This document shows, piece after piece, positions 44,450-51,747 of a DNA stretch of 54,507 nucleotides. The position numbers were made by a program, and so were the translations under genes. The DNA is from Bacillus sp. AFS073361 (GTDB lineage: Bacteria; Bacillota; Bacilli; Bacillales; Cytobacillaceae): NCBI RefSeq assembly GCF_002567005.1, contig NZ_NUZU01000037.1:363444-417950 (forward strand), in the 5' to 3' direction. The notes under the pieces are model-generated. The model ran no database searches. It saw only the letters and a list, made by a program, of their open reading frames with translations, and had not been told where the DNA came from. Position 1 is the stretch's first letter. Every line of letters starts with the position of its first letter.

Positions 44450-45244
44450 ATGCTATTGATGGAAAAAGTCGCCATATTGAACCGTCAAAACAAAACCTTT
44501 GCCTTAGCCATGATCATCGAATCAAAAGGCTCAACTCCCCAGCATGTTGGAAAAATGATTGTATACCGTGATGGAACAATTGAAGGTACTGTCGGAGGGG
44601 GCTTGGCTGAATACTATATCATCGAAGAGAGTGTTAAAGCGATCCAAGATGGCAAATCGAAAATCGTTGAATACAAATTAAATAAACATGCAAAAGACGG
44701 AATTCAAATGAATTGTGGCGGAACATTGCGGGTGTTTATTGAAGTCTATAAAAGCAGGCCAGAACTTGTTCTATGCGGTGCCGGACATTTAGGCCATGCG
44801 TTAGCAAAGCTGGCGGATTTCCTTGAAATCCCTTATTGCGTTGTCGATGATCGAGTGGGTTATTGTACGCAGGAGCGCTTTCCAAATGCGACGAACGTTT
44901 ATGTGGACGAGGATATTGAAAAAGCCTTGCTGGAAGCCGGCCTAAATGAGAACTCCTATGTAGTGATTGTGACAAAGGATGGAGATGATATCGTCTTAAA
45001 AACGGCACTGCAATTTCCGATTGCGTATGTGGGCATGGTCGCCAGCAAACGCAAGGTCATAACCATATTTGAAAAATTAAAAAAGGAAGGCGTCAGTGAA
45101 GAACGGTTGGAGCAGGTACACTCTCCCATCGGCTTGAACATTGGTTCAGAAACCACACAAGAAATTGCCGTCAGTATTATCGGGGAAATCATCAAGATAA
45201 GTAAGGAAAAAAAGACGACGAAAGTGAAACAATTGAATAGATAA
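44450..45244 (+). CDS. XdhC/CoxI family maturation factor
   Basis: Protein of 264 aa in the XdhC/CoxI family (PucA in B. subtilis), needed to insert sulfurated molybdenum cofactor into the large subunit. The N-terminal XdhC motif is TVGGGLAE near residue 50; the C-terminal Rossmann-like half includes LCGAGHLGHALAK. It is the last gene of the operon, 27 bp after the FAD subunit, with AAGGGGGGAG upstream. It tops off a set (cytidylyltransferase, three subunits, maturation factor) sufficient for one active enzyme given general Moco synthesis elsewhere. Confidence 0.88.
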   Translation: MLLMEKVAILNRQNKTFALAMIIESKGSTPQHVGKMIVYRDGTIEGTVGGGLAEYYIIEESVKAIQDGKSKIVEYKLNKHAKDGIQMNCGGTLRVFIEVYKSRPELVLCGAGHLGHALAKLADFLEIPYCVVDDRVGYCTQERFPNATNVYVDEDIEKALLEAGLNENSYVVIVTKDGDDIVLKTALQFPIAYVGMVASKRKVITIFEKLKKEGVSEERLEQVHSPIGLNIGSETTQEIAVSIIGEIIKISKEKKTTKVKQLNR

Positions 45245-45281
45245 GGCGTATTTTTGAGGTTTCGTTTAATGATGGAAATAA

Positions 45282-45326
45282 AAACATTTACCAGGAGAAT
45301 CAAGTTCCGAGGTAAGTGTTTTTTTG
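45282..45326 (+). terminator. Terminator of molybdenum hydroxylase operon
   Basis: AAACATTTACC/GGTAAGTGTTT (one G-U pair) with an 18-nt loop and a following T run. Confidence 0.75.
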
Positions 45327-45402
45327 CTGGAGCACGCATTTCATGAAAACTATTCGAAATTGTGCTAATCTTAAGATATTACAAATAAGGAGGGATTAAA
45401 TA

Positions 45403-46245
45403 ATGAGTAAAACCATTCCAGAGGTAACTCTTAATGATGGGTTAACTTTGCCGGTAATCGGATTGGGTACATATAAGCTAAAAGGAAATGAAGGGGTTAC
45501 TTCCATCCAAAGTGCAATGGATCTTGGTTATCGACTAATAGATACTGCTTATAATTATGAAAACGAAGGAACGGTAGGTGAAGCAGTTAGACGCAGTTCG
45601 GTTCCGAGAGAAGAGTTAAGAATCACTTCCAAATTACCGGGACGTTATCAATCCTATACCAATGCAGTAACGACCATTGAAGAATCCTTATATAGAGGCC
45701 ATCTCGATTATTATGATTTATATTTGATTCATTGGCCGAACCCAAAACAAGGCCTATATGTGGAAGCATGGCAAGCATTAATTGACGCAAAAAAGAAGGG
45801 GATTATTCGTTCCATTGGTGTATGTAATTTCTTGCCGGAGCATATAGAGCATCTAGAGAAGGAAACAGGTGTTAAACCCAGTGTAAACCAAATTGAATTA
45901 CACCCATACTTCAATCAAGCAGATCAAAGAATTTGGCATGAAGAACATGAGATTAAGATCGAATCTTGGAGCCCATTAGCTCGCGCCAATGATATTTTAC
46001 ATAATGATTCACTTCAAATGATTGCCAACCAGCATAATAAATCCATTTCACAAATAATTCTTCGTTGGCAGTATCAATTGGGGGCTATTTCGATTCCAAA
46101 ATCTGCTTCTCCTACAAGGCAGCTTGAAAATATCTCAATCTTTGACTTCTCCTTGGATCCATCAGAAATGGAACTTATTTCAGGATTAACTCGTCCGGAT
46201 GGAAGGATCAATAATCAAGACCCAGCTGAATACGAAGAATTTTAA
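45403..46245 (+). CDS. Aldo/keto reductase
   Basis: NADPH-dependent aldo/keto reductase of 280 aa with a complete catalytic tetrad: Asp47, Tyr52, Lys77, His110. The TIM-barrel text (LPVIGLGTYKL, LIHWPNP, PKSASPTRQLENI) is typical of bacterial AKR5-like enzymes, which reduce methylglyoxal and other aldehydes. AAGGAGGG precedes the ATG. The 12-nt sequence TAATCTTAAGAT about 26 nt upstream also occurs before the cupredoxin gene. A terminator follows. Confidence 0.9.
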   Translation: MSKTIPEVTLNDGLTLPVIGLGTYKLKGNEGVTSIQSAMDLGYRLIDTAYNYENEGTVGEAVRRSSVPREELRITSKLPGRYQSYTNAVTTIEESLYRGHLDYYDLYLIHWPNPKQGLYVEAWQALIDAKKKGIIRSIGVCNFLPEHIEHLEKETGVKPSVNQIELHPYFNQADQRIWHEEHEIKIESWSPLARANDILHNDSLQMIANQHNKSISQIILRWQYQLGAISIPKSASPTRQLENISIFDFSLDPSEMELISGLTRPDGRINNQDPAEYEEF

Positions 46246-46280
46246 TCTAGTAATTTGATAGAAAATCACTCAAAATGGAA

Positions 46281-46316
46281 AAAACGCCTTCAAATGTTAT
46301 TTTGAGGGCGTTTTAT
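46281..46316. terminator. Terminator after aldo/keto reductase
   Basis: AAAACGCCTTCAAA/TTTGAGGGCGTTTT (one G-U pair), 6-nt loop. The stem carries its own A and T runs, so it can work in both directions and may also end the minus-strand gene at 46364. Confidence 0.85.
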
Positions 46317-46363
46317 TAAGGAGACTTTTTGGGTGATTTTAAAGTTCGACTGATTCAGACTTA

Positions 46364-46783
46364 TTAATTTTTACTCCAATAACTAACATAATGAACATGG
46401 AAGAGGGGAATACGAACGAATTCCTCATTGGAGACCATATGAACAGTATCATCTTTTACCTCACATATTACCCCTTTAACTCCCTCAGAATGGCCATGAT
46501 TAATGTTTACCCAATGATATTTCAATAATTTTAGTAAGTCGTTGAAGTTCTCAGCTTCTTTAAAATTCTCAGGAACGTCAATGTCGAAATCCACTTTCTG
46601 TTTCGTATTCTCTGTAAAACTATTAATGTGATGAGTATTGTAATAAACGATTTCATCCGCTTCTGTTAATACTGCAATATAATCGTGACCTTCATACAAA
46701 AACTTCGAAATTTTGGATTCCGATCCGTCTCGATTAACCTTGATAACTGATTCTTTAAAATATTTCTTGAGGTCTTCGCTCAT
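46364..46783 (-). CDS. Hypothetical protein, 139 aa
   Basis: Soluble, acidic, His-rich protein that I do not recognise. Two regions look like short beta-barrels: residues about 12-50 (KISKFLYEGHDYIAVL) and about 95-135 (VICEVKDDTVHMVSNEEFV then IPLFHVHYVSYW). The second has the EVxxDxVxMxxxxxxxxIP rhythm seen in small spore-coat proteins of the DUF2642 type; this is a weak resemblance. AAGGGGAG before the ATG makes the gene convincing. It is transcribed alone. Confidence 0.65.
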   Translation of the reverse strand: MSEDLKKYFKESVIKVNRDGSESKISKFLYEGHDYIAVLTEADEIVYYNTHHINSFTENTKQKVDFDIDVPENFKEAENFNDLLKLLKYHWVNINHGHSEGVKGVICEVKDDTVHMVSNEEFVRIPLFHVHYVSYWSKN

Positions 46784-46908
46784 AGATAAAGTCTCCCCTT
46801 ACGTTATTTAATGATACTCCATCATATGTAAACGGGAGGAACTTGTCCTAAGCAAATGGCCTGTCTATTAATGGTAAGTTCTATTCGTTTGAAAAGATAT
46901 TTTACTAT

Positions 46909-47277
46909 CTAGCCTTTAACCACGAGCCAAAGGGAAACTTCTGAATCTGCATTTGAGGCATTGTGAAGGATTAAAACCATGACATTTGTCTCTTTTGGAC
47001 CATTTTGTAAAGAATAGATGTGTTCCATTGGATCCGTAAAGTATCCCGAAGTGATAACGTTTTCGTTTTCTCGTGCAATTAATCGAAAATCTAGATATTC
47101 ATGACTATTGATCTGGACCCCAGGTCTCCACATATACCGTTTGAAACCATGGCCAAGATCCTCTTCAACAGCATTTTGATAACTCAAATCGTACCGTCTT
47201 TTATTCATAATATGGGGGGATTGTTTCGGTGGATTCGTAAAATGCAGCCATCCGTTTACAGTTGAAAATTTAGTCAT
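46909..47277 (-). CDS. Hypothetical protein, 122 aa
   Basis: Unrecognised protein, predominantly beta, with many aromatic residues (NGWLHFTNPP, KRYMWRPGVQ) and a hydrophobic C-terminal strand (VMVLILHN). No signal peptide. The start is the ATG read from 47277, with GGAG upstream; five more upstream codons are possible. It faces the PadR cassette and is followed by no obvious terminator. The 470-nt gap upstream of it holds the PadR promoter region and nothing else coding that I can support. Confidence 0.6.
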   Translation of the reverse strand: MTKFSTVNGWLHFTNPPKQSPHIMNKRRYDLSYQNAVEEDLGHGFKRYMWRPGVQINSHEYLDFRLIARENENVITSGYFTDPMEHIYSLQNGPKETNVMVLILHNASNADSEVSLWLVVKG

Positions 47278-47593
47278 AAGAATCATCTCCAAGTCTATTA
47301 AATATAAAGTATTATTTTATTAAAGTAATCAATTAGATCGTTCATTACCTTATGTATATTGGACTTTATGGATGCTATTCCAGAATTTTTCCTTCCAATA
47401 TTTATCATACCATTTTTTGAATATATGGCTGTGTGAAAAGTCATTGTTGATTTCATCATTCATATTTTAGGGGTGTGCTACTTTTGGTGCACCTGAACTA
47501 TTTACTGGGATCGAAATAAAGAGGAAGGGAGGAGTCGTTATCCCGGTTATTAGAATGATTTTGGTTGTTAATAATAAGTACAAAGAAAAATGG

Positions 47594-47622
47594 TTGACAC
47601 TCTCACTACTCGGTGTTACGAT
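47594..47622 (+). promoter_or_regulatory. Promoter of PadR/ABC cassette
   Basis: TTGACA (47594-47599, consensus), 17-nt spacer, TACGAT (47617-47622). It would give a leader of about 120 nt before the PadR gene, containing the repeated 44-nt element. Confidence 0.65.
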
Positions 47623-47687
47623 GTACTTGTAATAAGCAATACTTAATAGTACGATTGCCCTAAGTTATTAGGTAAAAATTATTGTTT

Positions 47688-47731
47688 AGTACTAAGTTAT
47701 ACTGAATATAAGTCAGACAATATAGAGGAGG
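47688..47731 (+). promoter_or_regulatory. 44-nt element, copy 1 (before PadR gene)
   Basis: Matches 48561-48604 at 34 of 44 positions, counted by eye. It contains AGTA-N8-TACT (47688-47703), the same half-site spacing as known PadR operators (ATGT-N8-ACAT). A repressor site in the leader of the regulator's own gene is the likely meaning. Confidence 0.5.
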
Positions 47732-47748
47732 TAAAGGAGGAGCTATAT

Positions 47749-48069
47749 ATGGAAAATTTAACTGAAATGCTGAAGGGTTCGCTAGAAGGCTGCGTGCTGG
47801 AAATCATCAGCCGCCATGAAACCTATGGCTACGAGATTACCCGCCGCCTAAATGAACTCGGGTTTACCGAAGTCGTAGAAGGGACAGTTTACACGATCCT
47901 CGTGCGATTAGAAAAGAAAAAACTTGTGAACATAGAAAAAAAACCATCAGATATGGGGCCGCCCCGCAAGTTTTACTCACTTAATGAGGCTGGCCGCCAG
48001 GAACTTGAATTGTTTTGGAAAAAATGGGATTTTGTCTCATCGAAAATCAATGTCTTAAAGTCAAACTAG
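47749..48069 (+). CDS. PadR family transcriptional regulator
   Basis: Winged-helix regulator of 106 aa, the short PadR-s2 type. Recognition region YEITRRLNELGFTEVVEGTV, wing KPSDMGPPRKFYSL, C-terminal dimerisation helix about 84-106. PadR proteins repress drug-export genes until a ligand binds. Two purine-rich ribosome sites (GAGGAGG, AAAGGAGGAG) precede the ATG. It is followed by a DUF1048 gene and an ABC exporter, a module widespread in Firmicutes. Confidence 0.9.
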   Translation: MENLTEMLKGSLEGCVLEIISRHETYGYEITRRLNELGFTEVVEGTVYTILVRLEKKKLVNIEKKPSDMGPPRKFYSLNEAGRQELELFWKKWDFVSSKINVLKSN

Positions 48070-48139
48070 GTTCATAAGATATTCCGTCCAATAATTTGGC
48101 GTGTCTAGTTCAGTTATATAAAAAAGGAGGAAAAATAAC

Positions 48140-48481
48140 ATGTTGGAAATGTTCAAAAAAATGATTGGTGATAAAAAAGAGTACAAAATGATGATGGCAC
48201 GGGTTGAAGCCCTGCCAGAGGACTACCAGTTTGTATTTAAGAAAATTCAAAACTACATGTGGAATTTCTCAGCGGGCAACGGGATGGATATGCTGCATAT
48301 GCAGTATGAATTAATCGAGCTGTTCGAAGCTGGTGCGGCAGAAAACAGACAAGTGCTGGAAATCACTGGTGACGACGTGGCTTCCTTTGCCGATGAACTA
48401 GTGGCCAACGCTAGAACCTATTTCGCGAAGTATCGTGAAGATTTGAATCAGAGTATCAAAAACCGTTTGGGAAAAAAGTAA
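48140..48481 (+). CDS. DUF1048 domain protein
   Basis: Small all-helical soluble protein of 113 aa with the DUF1048 pattern (LPEDYQFVFKKIQNYMW, DDVASFADELV). Such proteins regularly sit between a PadR regulator and an ABC exporter; their function is unknown, and a role as co-regulator or ligand-sensing partner of PadR is a reasonable guess. AAAAAGGAGG precedes the ATG. A second copy of the 44-nt element lies downstream, so it may be partly separated transcriptionally from the ABC genes. Confidence 0.85.
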   Translation: MLEMFKKMIGDKKEYKMMMARVEALPEDYQFVFKKIQNYMWNFSAGNGMDMLHMQYELIELFEAGAAENRQVLEITGDDVASFADELVANARTYFAKYREDLNQSIKNRLGKK

Positions 48482-48560
48482 ATTCAATAGATCATTCCTG
48501 CTGAATAGCTGGTTACAAATGTATTGTGTCACCTTCACTATTCAGTTATATTTTTAAGTC

Positions 48561-48604
48561 AGTAGTAAGTAATACAGAATATCTGTCAGACTGAGTAGAG
48601 AAGG
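48561..48604 (+). promoter_or_regulatory. 44-nt element, copy 2 (before ABC ATPase gene)
   Basis: Second copy of the element at 47688, at almost the same distance from its ribosome site, with AGTA-N8-TACA as the corresponding half-sites. Suggests that the ABC exporter genes have their own PadR-controlled entry point. Confidence 0.5.
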
Positions 48605-48642
48605 ATAGGCAATCTAGCGCATTTTATAAGGAGGAAGAAAGT

Positions 48643-49404
48643 ATGAACAATGCAGCGATTTCTATAAAAGGGTTAAAAAAATCCTTTAAAGACAAGGAAA
48701 TCCTACAGGGGGTTGATTTTGAGGTCCGGCGTGGCGAAATTTTTGCACTGCTGGGCTCAAATGGAGCAGGCAAGACGACGACGGTTAACATCCTCACGAC
48801 GCTGGTGAAGCCTGATGGAGGCGAGGTTGGTATTAGCGGCTTCGACCTTCAGCGTCAACCAGATCAAGTTCGCCAGAGCATTAGCCTGACGGGGCAGTTC
48901 GCTGCTTTAGACGGAATGCTCACAGGTAGGGAAAACCTGGTGATGATCGCCAAGTTGCGGGGAGTTTCTAATCCCGCTCAAGTCGCCGACAATCTGCTTG
49001 CAAGATTCAGCCTGCGTGACGCGGCCAACCGGCGGGCGGACACATATTCCGGAGGGATGAAGCGCCGCCTTGACATCGCCATGAGCCTGATCGGGACGCC
49101 AGCAGTCATTTTTCTAGACGAACCGACGACAGGGCTTGACCCTGAAGCTCGAATCGAAGTCTGGGATACCGTCAAGGAGCTTGCCGGCGGTGGCACGACT
49201 ATCTTACTGACAACCCAATACTTGGAGGAAGCCGAACATCTGGCGGACCGGATCGCCATCCTGCATGGGGGGAAAATCATCACAACCGGTACGCTGACCG
49301 AACTCAAAGAGATGTTCCCGCCAGCGAAAGTAGAGTACATCGAAAAGCAGCCGACATTGGAGGAAATTTTCCTCGCGATCATTGGCAAAAAGGAGGAGAG
49401 GTAA
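48643..49404 (+). CDS. ABC transporter ATPase (DrrA-like)
   Basis: ATP-binding subunit of 253 aa for an export system. Walker A GSNGAGKTT, signature YSGGMKRRLDIAMSL, Walker B VIFLDEPTTGLDP, and the C-terminal EKQPTLEEIFLAI typical of DrrA-like daunorubicin-resistance ATPases. It is about 50% or more G+C by eye, against high-30s for the neighbours, indicating a foreign origin. AAGGAGGAAG precedes the ATG, and the permease gene begins right after its stop. Confidence 0.9.
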   Translation: MNNAAISIKGLKKSFKDKEILQGVDFEVRRGEIFALLGSNGAGKTTTVNILTTLVKPDGGEVGISGFDLQRQPDQVRQSISLTGQFAALDGMLTGRENLVMIAKLRGVSNPAQVADNLLARFSLRDAANRRADTYSGGMKRRLDIAMSLIGTPAVIFLDEPTTGLDPEARIEVWDTVKELAGGGTTILLTTQYLEEAEHLADRIAILHGGKIITTGTLTELKEMFPPAKVEYIEKQPTLEEIFLAIIGKKEER

Positions 49405-50154
49405 ATGAAAAGCAATACTGGGGTATTACTTGGGCGTTTAATGCGCAACATTCTGCGCAGCCCGGATACGATTATCACGGTGGCGATTACGCCGATTATG
49501 ATGCTGCTGCTGTTTGTCTACGTTTTTGGCGGCGCCATAGAGTCGGGCACAGACAACTATGTCAATTATTTATTGCCGGGTATCTTGCTGATGGCAATAG
49601 CATCCGGCGTCGCATACACTTCCGTACGGCTTTTTACGGATGTAAAGTGCGGGCTGATGGCGCGTTTCATTACTATGCCCATCAAGCGCTCATCGGTTTT
49701 GTGGGCTCATGTATTGACCTCGCTTGTTTCCAATGCGCTTACTGTAGTGGTGGTTATCCTTGTTGCGCTCTTGATGGGCTTCCGAACCAGCGCAGATATA
49801 CTGGATTGGCTGGCGGTAGCTGGGATACTCGGGCTATTTACGCTGGCATTGACATGGCTGGCAGTCATTCCCGGTTTGACTGCAAGATCTATAGAAGGGG
49901 CGACAGCCTACTCCTACCCGCTGATTTTCCTGCCATTTATCAGTTCTGCCTTTGTCCCCACCGAAACCATGCCTAAAATTGTCCGTGCGTTCGCTGAAAA
50001 CCAGCCCGTGACTTCCATCGTAAATGCAATTCGTGCCCTCTTGTATGACGGGTCTGTTGGCAATGGTATCTGGATTGCGTTTGCCTGGTGCTTCGGCATA
50101 TTGATTATCGCTTACTTCTTCGCCTGTAATGCGTTTAAACGCCAGTTAGGGTAG
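49405..50154 (+). CDS. ABC-2 type transporter permease (DrrB-like)
   Basis: Membrane permease of 249 aa with six spans of the ABC-2 type and the ITPIMMLLLFVYVFGGAI and FLPFISSAFVPTETMP motifs of DrrB-like exporters. It forms an exporter with the ATPase encoded immediately upstream (no intergenic bases). The substrate is probably a hydrophobic drug or antibiotic but is not predictable. GC-rich like the ATPase gene. A strong terminator closes the cassette. Confidence 0.9.
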   Translation: MKSNTGVLLGRLMRNILRSPDTIITVAITPIMMLLLFVYVFGGAIESGTDNYVNYLLPGILLMAIASGVAYTSVRLFTDVKCGLMARFITMPIKRSSVLWAHVLTSLVSNALTVVVVILVALLMGFRTSADILDWLAVAGILGLFTLALTWLAVIPGLTARSIEGATAYSYPLIFLPFISSAFVPTETMPKIVRAFAENQPVTSIVNAIRALLYDGSVGNGIWIAFAWCFGILIIAYFFACNAFKRQLG

Positions 50155-50182
50155 GGCACCATTGGTTGGCGTCTGGTGATGT

Positions 50183-50220
50183 GAAAAAGTCCGGTGCAAT
50201 TGTAAGTACCGGACTTTTTC
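50183..50220 (+). terminator. Terminator of ABC cassette
   Basis: GAAAAAGTCCGGT/ACCGGACTTTTTC, 13 perfect bp with a 12-nt loop. Confidence 0.9.
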
Positions 50221-50369
50221 ATATATAAATTCAATTTCTAGTTTCTATTAAGGATCAAGAAAATTATTGTAGAATTACTTTTGTAATAAAATTAACATAT
50301 TGCTGTGATGAGTCTGTTATACCTTTCTAGTATAGTGAATCTATCAACTCACACTAGGAGGAAACAATC

Positions 50370-50825
50370 ATGCTAAAGAAATTCATCATAGCCTTTACCA
50401 TCTTAGCTTCTTGTGGCTCTTTGTTCGCCGCCAAGGGTGAAAAAGCGGAAGCAGCAACTTATAATTATCATACTGCAGCGATTTCGATTGCTAAATCTAA
50501 TCTAGGGGTTCCATACCGATGGGGCGGGATGTCGCCAAGCGGATTTGACTGTTCAGGTCTTGTGAAGTATTCCTACGGAAAAGCGGGAAGAACACTTAAT
50601 CGCACGGCTGCCCAAATGTACTATGGTAACGGATATCGACCATCTAATCTGCAGATTGGCGATTTACTATTCTACGCACCGACCAAAGCCAGTGCCCCAA
50701 CCCATGTAGCCATTTATATTGGATACGGGAAAATGATCATGGCATCCTCTTCAAAAGGAGTCATTATTACCAACACAAATAACTCTTATTGGCATCCTAG
50801 ATATATTGGATCAAAGCGCGTGTAA
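50370..50825 (+). CDS. NlpC/P60 endopeptidase (C40 family)
   Basis: Secreted cell-wall hydrolase of 151 aa. Signal peptide ends at about AEA-AT (residue 29). The catalytic domain follows directly, without SH3 or LysM cell-wall-binding repeats. Catalytic Cys61 (FDCSGLV) and His112 (THVAIYIG) are present, with the third polar residue probably in the C-terminal NNSYWHP segment. NlpC/P60 enzymes cut the D-gamma-glutamyl-diaminopimelate bond in peptidoglycan stems. The single-domain form suggests a free secreted enzyme. AGGAGG precedes the ATG. Confidence 0.9.
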   Translation: MLKKFIIAFTILASCGSLFAAKGEKAEAATYNYHTAAISIAKSNLGVPYRWGGMSPSGFDCSGLVKYSYGKAGRTLNRTAAQMYYGNGYRPSNLQIGDLLFYAPTKASAPTHVAIYIGYGKMIMASSSKGVIITNTNNSYWHPRYIGSKRV

Positions 50826-50826
50826 A

Positions 50827-50853
50827 GATCATCCTAAGGATGGTCTTTTTTTT
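50827..50853 (+). terminator. Terminator after NlpC/P60 gene
   Basis: GATCATCC/GGATGGTC stem (one G-U pair) with a 3-nt loop, followed by eight T. Confidence 0.85.
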
Positions 50854-50861
50854 AGGAAATA

Positions 50862-50909
50862 TTTACAATATTGATTATATTTGTTATGATTAGTGTAAAA
50901 TTACACTAA
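50862..50909 (+). promoter_or_regulatory. Promoter and palindromic operator of 61-aa membrane protein
   Basis: TTTACA (50862-50867), 17-nt spacer, TATGAT (50885-50890). TTAGTGTAA-AA-TTACACTAA (50890-50909) is a perfect 20-bp palindrome beginning at the last -10 base and covering the transcription start. This is textbook repressor geometry; which regulator binds is unknown (AGTGTA/TACACT half-sites are also seen with YtrA-type GntR proteins). Confidence 0.65.
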
Positions 50910-50922
50910 GGATGTTGTTCAA

Positions 50923-51108
50923 ATGAAAAATTTAATTCCGCCATTATTAGCCTACTTAATTGTTTGTATCATTTCAGTCATAGTTCCTGCATCAGAAGGC
51001 TATAATACGGTGAGCTGGAAATTGTATGTTGGACAAATTTATGCAATTCCGGTGTTAATCATTGCTGCTTTGGTCACGTTTTTAGTAAACAAAAAGCGTA
51101 TATATTAG
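50923..51108 (+). CDS. Small membrane protein, 61 aa
   Basis: Two-span membrane protein: about 5-22 and 36-54, with a short polar loop and a basic C-terminus (VNKKRIY). I do not recognise it. AAGGA before the ATG, a good promoter, a perfect palindromic operator and a terminator directly downstream make it a complete, tightly regulated single-gene unit, which is unusual care for so small a protein. A stress or antimicrobial response is conceivable but unsupported. Confidence 0.75.
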   Translation: MKNLIPPLLAYLIVCIISVIVPASEGYNTVSWKLYVGQIYAIPVLIIAALVTFLVNKKRIY

Positions 51109-51138
51109 AAAAATGTTTTTTAAATGGAAGTAACGGAT

Positions 51139-51169
51139 GCGTTTCTACAAAAAGTGGAGACGCTTTTTC
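51139..51169 (+). terminator. Terminator after 61-aa gene
   Basis: GCGTTTCTAC/GTGGAGACGC (G-U pairs), 5-nt loop, then TTTTTCTT. Confidence 0.8.
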
Positions 51170-51243
51170 TTATTCCAATGATCAAGTGTTTTCGGAAATA
51201 CTATGATAAAAGGAACTTCAATGATTTGAGTTGGCCTTCTTTT

Positions 51244-51564
51244 TTAAATTTTTACCTCGATCCCGTTTTCAAGATAAATTGTTTTTTGATACACGGTTTG
51301 GTATTCCAGATATTCGAATACATTTTTTGCTGTGCTTCTGACCAACACGCTCAGGCCAAGGTTGTCAAACAAGCGTGCATAGCAGCGGAGGATCAACGTA
51401 TCATTTTCAATGAACAAATGATAATAGACGGTTTCTTTCTGTAGTTTTGAAAAACAGTGGATAAATAGATAGTCATCTGTTGGTACTATTCCTTTGATCA
51501 AAAGTTCTTTTTGAATGATTCGTTTTATTTCGGCCATTTGATTCTCTGATAAATTTATTTTCAT
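51244..51564 (-). CDS. Hypothetical protein, 106 aa
   Basis: Small soluble protein, helical N-terminus (NQMAEIKRIIQKELLIKG) then mostly beta with hydrophobic strands (ETVYYHLFIENDTLILRCY). Not recognised. GATGGTGA lies before the ATG. The opposite strand also has an open frame over part of this region, but it lacks a ribosome site and has poor composition, so this strand is preferred. Confidence 0.6.
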   Translation of the reverse strand: MKINLSENQMAEIKRIIQKELLIKGIVPTDDYLFIHCFSKLQKETVYYHLFIENDTLILRCYARLFDNLGLSVLVRSTAKNVFEYLEYQTVYQKTIYLENGIEVKI

Positions 51565-51747
51565 TCTAGTTTCACCATCTTATGTTTGATCTAAATAGTG
51601 TTTCCAATTTCATTATACGAAAGTGCAAGTTCGCCTGTCACAATGGACGAATTAGTTAAGAATTTCTATAAAGATTAAACAAAGGATGATTCATTTCCTT
51701 TATAATAATAACAAACAAAAAATAGATGATTAAGGATAGCTGATATC

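Noticed and set aside
48978..49478. Minus-strand frame of 166 codons
   Set aside because: Antisense to the GC-rich ABC ATPase, where long spurious frames are expected; Ser/Arg-rich with no ribosome site.
51124..51444. Plus-strand open frame of 106 codons
   Set aside because: Opposite the minus-strand 106-aa gene, overlaps a terminator, lacks a ribosome site, and its composition is that of an antisense shadow.
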